From Buxus sempervirens (Eukaryota > Streptophyta > Magnoliopsida > Buxales > Buxaceae), in NCBI GenBank assembly GCA_947561395.2, contig OX387185.1, positions 39,040,213 to 39,104,212 of the forward strand: a stretch of 64,000 bases of DNA, given 5' to 3'. The notes under the pieces are model-generated. The model was not told where the DNA came from, searched no databases, and saw nothing but the letters and a program-made list of their open reading frames with translations. Position 1 is the stretch's first letter, and each line of letters starts with the position of its first letter. Of this stretch, positions 25,240 to 35,740 are shown one piece after another. The position numbers and the translations under genes are program-made.

Positions 25240-26117
25240 CGCCTTACGTATGGGGTAGCTTCATTCCCTATCCTTGGGTACCCACGTTTTAGTTGGGGTT
25301 CCTATGACATTGTCATCTGTGCACACGTGTTATTACATTTTTTGATGTGTATCGGCTGCTTTCATGTATTTGTACACATGTATGTACAAGCACAGGAGCG
25401 TAAATTATGGTAGGACACAGGTACCCCCAAATATTAGGGGGGTACCCAAGGATATAATACAAAGGTACCCCTGTTTTAAAAGCGAAGGTACCCTGTAGAA
25501 GGAAAGTGGAAGAGACGTCAACGCGCGGACATTGGTCATGGACGCGCGAACGTTCCTGCCGAATTAGACAGCTGTCGGACGCGCATTAATAGCTTTAACG
25601 CGCGCGCGTTGGACCTTAACGTCCGCGCGTTAATGTTTCCTTGTAATTCCTTATATATGGTACCTTCGCCTTACGTGTGGGGTACCGTCATGTTATTGTT
25701 GGGGTACCCACGTTTTATGTGGGGTACCTATGACGTACTTGTTTTCGTAATTGTCCCTACCGTAAGTTATCATTTGGGGGCACCTCTGGCTTGTTTGCTG
25801 ATGTACCTTACAAATGTACACATGGACATTGTCATCTGTGTACACATTTACACATATGTATATGTGTACACATGTGCGTGTGTGTACACACATGTGCCCA
25901 TGTGTGTGCATGTGTACACGCTTACACATGTCAATATGAGCACACATGTACATGTGTGTACATTTGTACACATACATGTACATTTACATGCATTTGAACA
26001 GATGTAGACATGTGTGTGCATGTGCACACATGTCCGTACATGTATACGTTAAAGAACATGTACTTGTGTACACATATATCATGTACATGTGTACACATGT
26101 ACAGACCTGGGTACATG
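25240..26117 (-). repeat. Right arm of the internal large inverted repeat
   Basis: Partner of 22068-22945 in opposite orientation. Confidence 0.8.
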
Positions 26118-26920
26118 TGTACACATATATACATGTACATGTGTGCACATGTACACACATGTGTACAATCATGTGTACACACATATACAAATGTACATAC
26201 ATGAACGCTCGGACGTTCTCGTGAACAAAACCCGTTGGGACACTTTAAAAAAGTTAAGAGGCTCTGGGGACGACACATATTTAATATCAACGCGCGCACG
26301 TTCTCGTGAACGCTCGGACGTTCGCTTCGGGTTTGGGTACCGCCGTGTTTTTGCATGAGGTATCCCCACATTTTGCCTGGGGTACCCCAATCATAAACCG
26401 AAGGTACCCTTTGAAGAATTCCTTATGTTTTGGTACATATTTAATATCAACGCGCGCACGTGCTGGGCGCGTGCGTTCGGGCGTTTGCCTATATTTACAA
26501 AGAAACAGGTCTGGCGCGTTATTTCGTCCATGCGAATCAAAGCCATCCGAAGCGCTTCATCTTCATTGCGATAAAGTCTTCTCAGGGTGGGTACCACTTC
26601 TCTTCTGGAAGAGTTCCAAAGCCTATATTTCTGGTTCGTAGGACTTACGAGATGCTTTACGAACTTTACTGCTTTGATTTTATATGTTACGATTAGGGTA
26701 TTAATTTGTTCATTTAGGGTTTCCGATCTATGTGTTTATTCTAATGTCTTCAAGAGGTACATTTTGGTTTATCTTCGTCGGAATGGTTTATATTATCGGT
26801 TGCAATCAAGTTACTATTCACTTTTCCTATAAGCCTTTGACAAGTACACATCCCTATTGTTATCTCCCTGACGCGTGAATAACGCCTGCACTTTTTCCTC
26901 AAGTGTTGGGGTTTTTTTTT

Positions 26921-26935
26921 TATGTATATAGGGAG
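26921..26935 (+). promoter_or_regulatory. TATA-like box for the plus-strand MULE gene
   Basis: TATGTATATAGGGAG about 155 bp upstream of the ATG at 27086, after the repeat array has ended. Spacing suits a plant core promoter. Confidence 0.4.
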
Positions 26936-27085
26936 TGGGTTTTTTCCACACAATTATTCATATTATTCACATTCTATATTATTTGCATTCGGTAGCACTC
27001 ATCTTTTCTGTGTCTAACATTATCGTTTGCTATGTGTTGTTTTGTGCATATTTATTTTTCTTCCTCTCTTCTTCTGAAATCTTAG

Positions 27086-28969
27086 ATGGCCCCTAAGACC
27101 AGAGCCTCATCTTCTAAACCTAAGAAATCCTCCAGGACAGCCAATAAGAAACGCAGGATTGATTCATTTGATAATTCAATCTTCATCGATCGGCAGGCCA
27201 AGAAGCTGTACGAGAATGATGTCAGCCACAGACAAATCTTGCTTGAAAGAGGGGTTATTCTAGAAGACTTCCCCGAGTCTATTAGTTCAGCATTTACCGG
27301 GAGGGGATGGGATAACCTCTTCACCAACTTCCTGCTCCCATCCCAACACCTAGTATATGAATTCTATTCAAACATCCACAACATCGCAGACGGTCCATCC
27401 TTCGATACCTCTCTCAGAAGGCAGCCCATCCATGTAGATTCTGATACCATCGCTGGGGCCCTAGGTATTCCGAGAGTTGAGAATCCTGACTTCCCGTATG
27501 TTGATGCTCCCTTACCACAATTGCTCAATGAAGTGGCTGCTTTTTTACTGACCACTGAGAGGGAGGGGGACTATGAGGGCAAAGCTCTGGATTCCTCCAA
27601 GTTTACATTTGACACCTCATTCATATACAAAATCCAATGCTCTAACGTTGCGCCGGTGAGTCACAGATCAACTGTGCCTCCTATGAGGGCACTCTTGCTT
27701 TATGCATTGGTCAACAGGCATTCAATTGATGTTCCCACCATCATGATTTCGACTATGCTTGACTGTTTGCTCGATACCAAACGTAGGTGTGGACTTCCTC
27801 TCGGGTGTGCCATTGCAAAGATAGTCAAGATGCATCAAATTGACTTCCCCGAGTATGAGTTACTTGCTCCCCTTCCTCCTATCAATACTGCAACATACAA
27901 TAAGTCCAAGGGGCAATACAACAAGTCTCATCCTCCTCCTCCACCCCCTCCCCCTGTTCCAGGGGTCCATGCGCCTTCTCCTCCATCTCCTCCCCCTGCT
28001 GGTGAAGATGCTCCTGCTCCTCCACCCCCTCCCCCTGTTTCAGGGGTCCATGCGCCTTCTCCTCCATCTCCTCCCCCTGCTGGTGAGGATGCTGCTGCTC
28101 CTCCATCTCCTCCCCCTGCTGGTGAAGATGCTCCTGCTCCTCCATCTCCTCCCCCTGCTGGTGAAGATGCTCCTGCTCCTCCATCTCCTCCCACTGCTGG
28201 TGAAGATGCTCCTGCTCCTCCATCTCCTCCCCCCAATGTTTCTATAGGACATGAGCATGATCTTCCTCTCCTGGAGTCTGCTACACATGATCAACCTGTG
28301 GAACATGATATTCCATCCTCATCGACGCCTGCTCCTGCTGCTGCTCCTATAGACCAAACAACTTCTTCCCAATTTCCTCGTGGACTCGCATCAATCCTTT
28401 CACAGGTTATGGGCATGCAATGTGAGTTGATGAATCAAACCAAGCTACTTCTTGAGAACCAGGAGACGATGAAGCAGCAGATAAAACAATTGTACGATGG
28501 TCAACTTACAAACAAGCATGAAACTGATCGCCACGTTGCTAAGATGGAACATCTTCTTCAGAACGTAGAAAGTGACACCTACTCTGTGAGAAAGGATGTA
28601 CGAGAAGTGATTAAGCCGAAGTTTGCACAAATTGATAGCAAGTTGAGTTGGGTGAGGTCAACAGTATGGAATTCTGATGACACACTAAAAGCAGTGCATC
28701 AGAAGCAGATTAGGCTGAACGAGATATATTTGGAGATGCAACAAGACTACAGCCGGGCCATGAAGCACTTTGAATTGGAAAATCAGGAGCTTCACAGGCT
28801 GAATAGGGACAAGGGAGAACGGAGGACAGTTGTCGATGCAGCTTCTCAAGGTGTCGTTGGAGAGCATATTCCTCCAAGTGATGCGGAGTACATTCGAGAT
28901 GAACATTTGTTGCTTGAACCCCTTGAGCCTGCACACAAAGTTCCTGATCCAGCAGGGCCTGCCCCATAG
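27086..28969 (+). CDS. Putative plant transposon protein with proline repeats, MULE gene
   Basis: Single open frame of 627 aa. Residues 1-25 are basic (possible nuclear signal). About 25-275 resemble the plant 'putative plant transposon protein' family, with an ALGIPRVE motif matching LMGIPRSE in the gene at 19110-20474. About 283-395 is a repeat of a 13-residue unit (AGEDAPAPPSPPP) with a longer variant holding GVHAPSPP. About 430-595 is charged and heptad-like, probably coiled coil. The C-terminus is acidic and Pro-containing. No known enzyme motif is seen. Its presence beside a transposase and a protease suggests an accessory role, which is inference. Confidence 0.72.
   Translation: MAPKTRASSSKPKKSSRTANKKRRIDSFDNSIFIDRQAKKLYENDVSHRQILLERGVILEDFPESISSAFTGRGWDNLFTNFLLPSQHLVYEFYSNIHNIADGPSFDTSLRRQPIHVDSDTIAGALGIPRVENPDFPYVDAPLPQLLNEVAAFLLTTEREGDYEGKALDSSKFTFDTSFIYKIQCSNVAPVSHRSTVPPMRALLLYALVNRHSIDVPTIMISTMLDCLLDTKRRCGLPLGCAIAKIVKMHQIDFPEYELLAPLPPINTATYNKSKGQYNKSHPPPPPPPPVPGVHAPSPPSPPPAGEDAPAPPPPPPVSGVHAPSPPSPPPAGEDAAAPPSPPPAGEDAPAPPSPPPAGEDAPAPPSPPTAGEDAPAPPSPPPNVSIGHEHDLPLLESATHDQPVEHDIPSSSTPAPAAAPIDQTTSSQFPRGLASILSQVMGMQCELMNQTKLLLENQETMKQQIKQLYDGQLTNKHETDRHVAKMEHLLQNVESDTYSVRKDVREVIKPKFAQIDSKLSWVRSTVWNSDDTLKAVHQKQIRLNEIYLEMQQDYSRAMKHFELENQELHRLNRDKGERRTVVDAASQGVVGEHIPPSDAEYIRDEHLLLEPLEPAHKVPDPAGPAP
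27940..28245 (+). repeat. 39-bp coding minisatellite
   Basis: Tandem CCTGCTGGTGAAGATGCTCC-type units inside the coding frame, all in phase, encoding the Pro/Ala/Glu/Asp repeat of the 627-aa protein. Copy number is likely to vary between element copies. Confidence 0.85.
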
Positions 28970-30260
28970 TCTTGAACCTCTTTTCATGTCATCTGAGTAT
29001 CGAATGCATCTTATTTGACCATCTTTTTTTACTTATGTGCCTGTAAAACGTTGCGATAAGTGCATGCAAAGCAAATATTGTTTGGTCTTAGCTTTCATTT
29101 GTCATATTCCTCTATCTCCCCAATACACACACATTGGGTATAGCACGTCGTAATGCGTGTACATGCAAAACAACCAGTCGAAGTTGCTGGTTATATTAGC
29201 CTATGGTAATGAACTTCCACCTACAAGACTAAGGTATTATACGAAATGATTAAAATCTGCAACGAAGGCCGTGGGAAGACGGGGAATGCAAAAAAAGTCA
29301 GCTTATATTAATCTTAATCTTGAGATACCCTTCCAAACGTGCCTACGTATCCCCCAAATCAGCCCAGGGTACCCCCCACACGAGCCTTAATTTATCCACA
29401 AAAAATACTCCAAATTAAGGGGAGAGTACCTCCAAGTAACACTTAGGTACCCCAAGGGTAAATTTGAGGTACCCCACTAGAAACCCGAAGGTACCCACAC
29501 GTACAAAATAGTGGGAGCATAATCAACGCGCGAATCTTTCCTGGTAACGCTCGCGCGTACTGTGCACTTTAAAGCTGCAACGTGCGGGCGTTAATGATTA
29601 ACGTCCGCGCGTTAATGATTAACGTCCGCGCGTTTTGTTCATTATCAGTTCCTACTTGGGGGTACCTCCGGCTTACTTATGGGTTACCTTAATATTAATT
29701 TTGGGGGTACCTGGGTATTACTTAGGGGTACTTTGGCTTATTTGCTGATGTAACTTAGGCTTATTTCGTGGGCGCCTTGGCCTTATTTCGGCGTGTACGC
29801 AACTCTTACTAGGTGACACCTAAGCTTATATGGGGTGGGGGTGGTACATTGTGCCGGTTACGGGGTTACCTTAAACTTCACACGAACCGTACCTTCATTT
29901 TGTTTTGGGGGGGAGTACCTAATGTATAGTAACTTGTTTTAAAATTTGGCATAATTTACGATCAACGAGTTTGACGAATCTGTGGCAGAACTTAAGCAAT
30001 CAAAATAACCAAGCTTTTATTCAATGGATACAATGTCCTATGTACACAATACTTTACAAAAATATGATCGTGAAACATCATAAAAAACTAAACATGCCAT
30101 AAAAGTAAAATCCAAGTGAATGCTTGATTCAGCTACAACATTCATTACAGGAACATCCTTGTCCTCAAATAAATACATACAGATTCCCCAAAAATTAAAA
30201 TTTTAGTTTGTAGTGTGACGCATGTATAATATAAAAATGTTAATACATCGAACTCTCCCC
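28970..30260. other. MULE spacer with one palindromic cassette
   Basis: Motifs of GGTACCCC type run one way at 29330-29505. A CGCG core follows at 29520-29640 (AACGTCCGCGCGTT twice in direct order, plus an inverted partner). Inverted GGGGTACC motifs follow at 29650-29910. The remainder is AT-rich and should contain the 3' ends of the two converging genes. No extra gene seen. Confidence 0.65.
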
Positions 30261-33200
30261 CTAGGTAGAACTCTTCTTCACAATATCATCCTTCATCGTG
30301 TTTTCTTCGTGGAGGATCATCTCACTCACAATGCTTCTTCTGAAACCCGGAATATCATTCTATTCAAAATTAACAAAACTATATTAATAATGTGATCATT
30401 TGGAGCTTTTGAAAACACAACTGGATAGGTTAGGAGTTGTAGCGTACCTGCGTGAATCGAGGAGAAAGTTCTCCTCTCCAGAAAGCGGCGAACTTCATGG
30501 CGAAGATTCCACAGTCATTGCTACAAAAGATGCGAGTACAAGTTAATGCTATTAATATCATATCGTAGTAAGTATAGAAAAGAAGGAATAGGTGGAAAAC
30601 GTACGGGTTGCCTTGCCGAGGAAGCTTAAGAGCATCTGCTTTCGTCCTTGGAAATTTGCTTACTAAAACTTGCTTTTCCCATTGCCAGGTGCATATAATA
30701 TCTACTGCTTTTAGCTGAAATATAAAAATTGATACTTAATAACAACATTAGTGACACAAGAAATTATTACGCTGATCACTTACCACTCCAGTGAGAACTT
30801 CACGGGTTCTCCACACCTTCATCGAGTTCAAAAAAAAGACTTTCTTTTTATTCATGTCAACAACACACATGTACCAATGTTCTTGCTCCAATATAGGGAA
30901 AAACAACTGCATACAAACATATTTATTAGCCCTACCCTATTAAAAGATCCCAGCAACAATGGTGAGTTAAGCTTACCATTTTGTAGTTCACTATATTCAG
31001 TAGGTACGATGGATCAAATTGATCATTAAGTCTGGTAAGTTCTCGGTTTTCTTCTGTCGCGCAAAAAGTCTGAAAAGTTATAATATAGGTTCAACAGGAG
31101 TATTACAGACAGTGTCAAATTCTTTTGAAGAATGTCGTAATAATTACCCCAATATCTGACAGGAAGAAGTAACATGGGCCTCCAACCTGCTGTTCCTGGA
31201 AATTCAGCATCCGCATGTAGCAATCCAAGATCTACATAGAAAAAAATAAAATCTAAGAATCCAAATATTTATGCGATCTGACAAGATACTTAGGTTGTTA
31301 GACTCCTACCCAGTTGGTAACCCATTTCTCAGGCTTCAAACATTCGAACTCACCGCGGGCAATGAAGACATCAAAGAATCTCACCAAAACCTCGCTACAT
31401 ATATATCCCACAAAAGAAACAGTCAAACCATACACAACAATTTACAAAGCAACAACGCGTCAAACATAAATATGCGAAAGTACTTACTCTGGATCGAGGT
31501 CCTCACGGAATGCATAGTTGCAGACCGCGCTTCCAGCATCCACAGGCGTCCTACTAGAAGATGCATCCGCTGGTTCGCTTGCCTACAAGTTTATTAAAAA
31601 TTCCAAAAAATGAATATATGGCTGTCAACCTAATTCTAACCGAAAAACAAAAACAATTCCTTTAGAAAAACTGAGAACAAACATACCAATGGCTCTATGG
31701 ACGGATCTGCAGTGTTCAGATCCGGCAACAACCTAGCCTCCGCACTATCATCATCGTAAGATGGTACCTGAAATATATTTCATGTAGGTCACACAATGAT
31801 CATTACATCGACAATATTGCTCTTCAATCTACTATGGTAAAGTTTTACATGAATGGTTGACATGCAATTAGACATCCAATTATATACTACTTACCGTTTG
31901 CGTTGGCCTCTCGGCATCGAGCGGTTGCTTACTCTTTCTGGCCCTCTTCTTTTTCTCCCCAGTGATGGTTGTAAAAGGACTCCTTTTTGCCTTGCCGGGA
32001 ATCTTCATTCGTTTCAATCTCGGAGCCTCAACGGGTTGAAATGGAACGATTGAACCTTCATATTCTCCCGCTGTTGGATCCGGGATACATTCCGCCCTAG
32101 GTTCAATATCTTCCATCGGCGACACCGGGCAAGGGCCCTCCGGTGCGGAAGCAACGTTCACTGGAACCTCAAATGGTTCACGTGGACATTCAGGGGTAGG
32201 GTAGCTTCGGTAGTCACGAGCATATCCAACAAGCTCGAGAACCATCTCTCTTAGTTCAGCTTGCCCTACTCCAAGATTGCTTATCATCAACTTCAATCTC
32301 TCCACCTAAACAAATCAAGCCACAAACATTTGCATTTCTATAAGATCTGGAACTTATAATGAATAATGACAAAAACCGATTTCCATTACCTCCTTCTCCA
32401 AAGCCTTCAATCTCGAGGATTTGGCTACCTCACGCTGAAGGGCAGCAACTACCTTTGTTAGCTTCTTTATCGCTGCCCTCAGTTTATCCTCCTAAAACAC
32501 ATAATCAAGTAAAATTTATGTCCATGTACGTATAATGAATATTCATATTGAGTACCCCCTATTCGAAAATATAAATACAATACAATATAATATACCTTCT
32601 TCCTCCCCTTTGATTTATCGGACTCCGGAACATTTTCATAGTCAATATGTTCCGGAATATTCATGTCCTTTTCCTTTCCTTCTTTCTCCCTTTCCAACAC
32701 ATCCTCATCATTCCACACGGTGATGAGAGGAGCTGTTGCATCCAACTCTATCGCGCTCCCATCCATGCGCAAGCATTCATAATAGAACATCTGCGATTGA
32801 TTAAACATTTCTTCCATTACAATTTAAGCATACCAAATATATGAAATGTGTGTATAACAATAATTTACCTTTAGAAAAACCAAACAACCACCGACATATA
32901 TTTGGTGCTTCTCCTTGTATCGGCGGATTGCCGCAATGAGCCAATCAAGAACCAACTTCGACCAGTTGAGGGTACGGAGTCCCTCCATATCCATTATGAG
33001 ATTTAAGAACTTTGTGCTGGCCTCCGGCTTAGCTTGAGGGCATAAAAATGAGCCCAATGCAAGCAATACAAAAAGCCTCAAAAAATCTTCATCCGCCGTC
33101 TCCTTCTCTTGCAGTCTTCTCTCCAGCTCTCCTAAAGGTATCTTACCTTTATCATCACAATACATTTTCTTTAATTCTGTGAGGTCATTTTCCACCTCAT

Positions 33201-33489
33201 CGATTTCTATACTCTCCCCGGCAGAGGTCACCCCCAATATCCGCTGAACATCAGGAGGTGATATCTCAAACGTCCTTCCACTTACTTCAAGGCAACATTT
33301 TTCGGGATCAAATGAAGCCAATAAGGACACAATGTTGCCCTTATAACAGTGTTTAATCGTCATATCCAGAAGGCTTCCCAGCCCAATTTCTCTAACAGCT
33401 AGCTTCTGGGACTCGTTCAACCTTTTGATAATTTTTTGAAGTCGTTGAGGACTACATCTATTGCGAACTCCTTCCCCGCTTGGTGCCAT
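30261..33489 (-). CDS. Ulp1/C48-like cysteine protease of the MULE (Kaonashi-type)
   Basis: Thirteen exons join in frame to about 723 aa: 33489-32869, 32790-32596, 32491-32390, 32305-31895, 31767-31687, 31582-31488, 31394-31310, 31231-31148, 31069-30977, 30906-30784, 30714-30605, 30520-30448, 30359-30261. Residues 1-207 match the N-terminal domain common in plant Ulp1-type transposon proteins. The middle is charged and linker-like with a Lys-rich patch (KKKRARKSKQ). The end is the C48 protease fold: H599 (EQEHWYMCVVD), Q664 six residues before C670 (NDCGIF). The usual acidic residue of the triad is Asn here (N616, FFLNSM). Ulp1 enzymes cut SUMO from proteins in the nucleus. Whether this copy is active is open. 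The frame is otherwise intact. Confidence 0.85.
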
Positions 33490-34814
33490 TTATCTACAAA
33501 TAAATACATAAATTGATAAAAAAAACTTTGCAATGTGACTATTTACATGTGCCATCTATAAAATCAAAATGTAAATTGAAATACGCCTTACGTACCCCAC
33601 AAATATGCATTTTGTACCCCACAAATAAGAATTGGGTACCCACAAATAGGTCCCCTAAATTGGTTTACGTACACCTACAAATTGGCTTACCAAAACCCAA
33701 TTAAGCCTTCGGTACCCCCCAACAAAATAAGGCTTTCGTACCCCACAAATAAGCCTTGGGTATCCCCAAATGTCCTCCCCCCCCACCCCCACCCAAAATG
33801 TTCTAGGTACACCCCAAAAATGCCTTGGTACAAACAAGTGAGCCTTAGGTACCAGCCCCCTAAGCCTTGAGTAACCCACCAATTATGAATTAATTGGGGA
33901 GGGGAGAGGAATCTAAGCCTTACTTCCCAAGATTTTCATCACGATTAAGTACAGGATTAATCGTGACCTGGCGATTAGGTGCGGCGATTAATCAGACGAC
34001 GAATCGCAGATTTGCGATTAACTGTAAGCAGTGAAACATTGTCTCTGTTTCGTAGCGATTAGGTCTCAGGACAAATCGCCGAATCACGATTTCAGGAAGT
34101 ACCTTAGACCTATATTGGGGATACCTTGGGCTTATATTGTGGGTACTGTAGGTTTAGGGGGTACCTTAGGCTAATTTTCGTGAGTGGGTTTGGCTTACCA
34201 TGGGGTACCTTAGGTTTATATGGGAGCTACCTTAGGCTTATATGTGGTACCTTGGGCTAAGAGTGGGGTACCTTAATCTGATTTGTGGGGTACCTTAGGT
34301 TTATTTGTTGACTACGAAAATGTTTTTTGGGGAGCTCTTCGGGCGTACCTAAAGCTTAACTCGGAAGGTACCCATCGTTATTTGGAGCAGTACCTTTGGC
34401 TTATTTCGCCTGGTACCCATGGCTCCTTATGATACATTTGGTCATTGACTCATTATATTATAAAATTAAATAACGACTTACAGTCGTCTTTCAATGAGGC
34501 TGGTGGCTGTCGTGGTGGTCCCTCAATTACAAAGTTCTTGTGATGGTGGTGGTCCCTTTCTTTCGTCAAGTGGGCGCGCGCGTTTGTAAGAAAGGGAAAC
34601 CTCTGTGAAGCAAATGGAGTATGATCCTGTCCCTTTCGTATGCGATGAGGATGACGAAGACGAAGACGAAGAAGGTCCAGAAATGGCGCAATGTCGGGTA
34701 AAGCGCGGACGTGGGGAGGATCCAAAAATAAATAATATGTTTCGCACGTTGCGGACGTGGAGAGGATCCAAAATTAAATACTATGTTTCGCACGTTTTCA
34801 TCGAGACGAGGAGA
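33490..34814. other. MULE right subterminal spacer: palindromic cassette with GATTAATCG core
   Basis: From 33580 to 33870 GTACCCC...AAGCC motifs point right. From 33935 to 34095 a core holds GATTAATCGTG, GCGATTAATC and related sites. From 34100 to 34420 the same motifs are inverted (GGGGTACCTTAGGCTTA). From about 34500 to 34814 the sequence is a diverged continuation of the TIR. It mirrors 14351-15300 at the other end. Confidence 0.7.
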
Positions 34815-34969
34815 TTGCCGAGGAGAGAGCCGAGGAGAGTTTTAATAGTTTTTTAAGCGTTTGGATCAAAATTACTATTATAACCTTCGCTTATTCTAGT
34901 CCGTTGGATTGCGCTTCACAGAGGATGCCTTTGCTTCACAGGCGATGCGCTTCACAGAGGATCCGCGCG
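34815..34969 (-). repeat. Right terminal inverted repeat of the MULE
   Basis: Reverse complement of 14196-14350 with one difference. It is followed at once by the 11-bp target duplication. Confidence 0.93.
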
Positions 34970-35064
34970 CACTGCTGTTGGGCTGTGTCACGAGTTTTTT
35001 CAAGTTGCCCCATATAAAAACAATTATAATCTTGAAAATATAATTGCTTTCTCAGCAACAGCAA

Positions 35065-35515
35065 AATGGTATTCTAGTTATCACGAGCAAGGTTTTTCGT
35101 TTCGGTGCCGGTGGGCGTGCCGGCCAAAACGAAATTTCGGCAGCACGCCAAATGGTATTGTAGTTATCATGAACAAGGTTCTGTGTTTCGGTGGCGGTGG
35201 GTGTGCCGCCCATCGGCCAAAACGAAATTGCCACCGAAACGGCGGAAAAATTAAAAAGGCAAAAAATCGGTTTTTTTTTTGTGCCGGTGGAAATTTCGTT
35301 GGCACGCCGCTCCGTTTCGCGTACAAAAAATAATTTTTTCCTGTTTTGTCCATGCCGCTCCGTTTCGCTCGGCACGCCGCTCCGTGCCGGTAACAAATCG
35401 TCGAAATTTCGGTGAGTCGCTGGCGATGCACCCTAAACGATTTCCCCCGGCGAAACGCATCGCCGGGGGTCCCTGTACCGAAATTGTAAACCTTAATCAC
35501 GAGAATAGGTAATGG
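35065..35515. repeat. GC-rich fold-back element of about 450 bp
   Basis: The left edge (TATTCTAGTTATCACGAG...AAGGTTT...TTTCGGTGC) is matched in inverse by the right edge (reverse-complemented TATTCTCGTGATTAAGGTTT...TTTCGGTAC). Inside, an 85-bp unit is duplicated (35067 and 35153) and GGCACGCCGCTCCGTTTCG-like words recur. Frames on both strands are by-products of the repeat. It lies in the region that faced the ABC1 kinase before the MULE inserted. Confidence 0.55.
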
Positions 35516-35740
35516 CAAAACTCTACCAACTTGTAGAAAGACTGAAAAGTTGCAAAACTGTTCCCTCCAGATACTTATATTTCAGTATTGCACGTGCACC
35601 CTGTGTACATCTTAAAAATAATTCAGATTCACCCATCTAACTTTGGATAATTAGACATTAGTGATACTTTTTTAGGATATTTGAAAACGGATGCTATTTT
35701 ACCTTTTATAGAAAAAAAAATTGCTCTCAGTGCCTATCCT

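Larger units (their letters stand above)
20960..26480. repeat. Array of palindromic GGTACC/CGCGCG cassettes and ACATGTGTACA arrays
   Basis: At least seven cassettes were found by their CGCG cores: plus orientation at 21752-21856, 22553-22665, 22981-23092 and 23409-23520; minus at 24252-24356, 25093-25204 and 25520-25631. A core typically has outer sites AACGCGCGGACGTT and AACGTCCGCGCGTT, exact reverse complements, around two inner CGCG sites. On each side lie GGTACCCC motifs, pointing toward the core from both flanks. Cassettes are separated by ACATGT/GTACAC-rich arrays (for example 21975-22370, 23640-24130, 24480-24970, 25800-26200). Further partial cores lie at 21295-21356 and 26204-26330. 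Open frames here are low-complexity Cys/His/Val/Met artefacts. Confidence 0.85.
14196..34969. mobile_element. 20.8-kb autonomous-type Mutator-like element (MULE) with four genes
   Basis: The ends are exact inverted copies over 155 bp except for one base, starting CGCGCGGATCCTCTGTGAAG. They are flanked by an identical 11-bp sequence, CACTGCTGTTG, at 14185-14195 and 34970-34980. Long TIRs and an 8-11 bp duplication are the MULE signature. A FAR1/MULE-type transposase gene inside (15444-18179) confirms the class. The cargo is two 'putative plant transposon protein' genes and a Ulp1-like protease gene. Ulp1-carrying MULEs (Kaonashi type) are known in plants. Intergenic DNA is rich in GGTACC, CGCGCG and GATTAATCG motifs, and CpG is far denser than in the flanks. 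Perfect target duplications and near-identical TIRs imply a recent insertion. Confidence 0.92.

Noticed and set aside
21640..25780. CRISPR-like or replication-origin-like array
   Set aside because: The unit and spacer lengths vary, units are in both orientations, and the host is a plant; it is part of a DNA transposon.
21450..26371. Many open frames of 60-146 aa on both strands, rich in Met, Cys, Val, His and Thr (MCVHVHTC-like)
   Set aside because: They are six-frame by-products of the ACATGTGTACA arrays; mirrored frames occur on both strands and no start context or conserved domain supports them.
27840..28306. Overlapping frames in the proline-repeat region on both strands
   Set aside because: Shadows of the in-phase 39-bp repeat in the real 627-aa frame.
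34815..34969. Possibility that the two TIRs belong to two separate MULEs
   Set aside because: The flanking 11-bp sequences are identical and the 155-bp ends differ by one base, which fits a single insertion event.
35052..35518. Open frames up to 145 aa on the minus strand
   Set aside because: They overlap in several frames across the GC-rich fold-back repeat and resemble no protein family.
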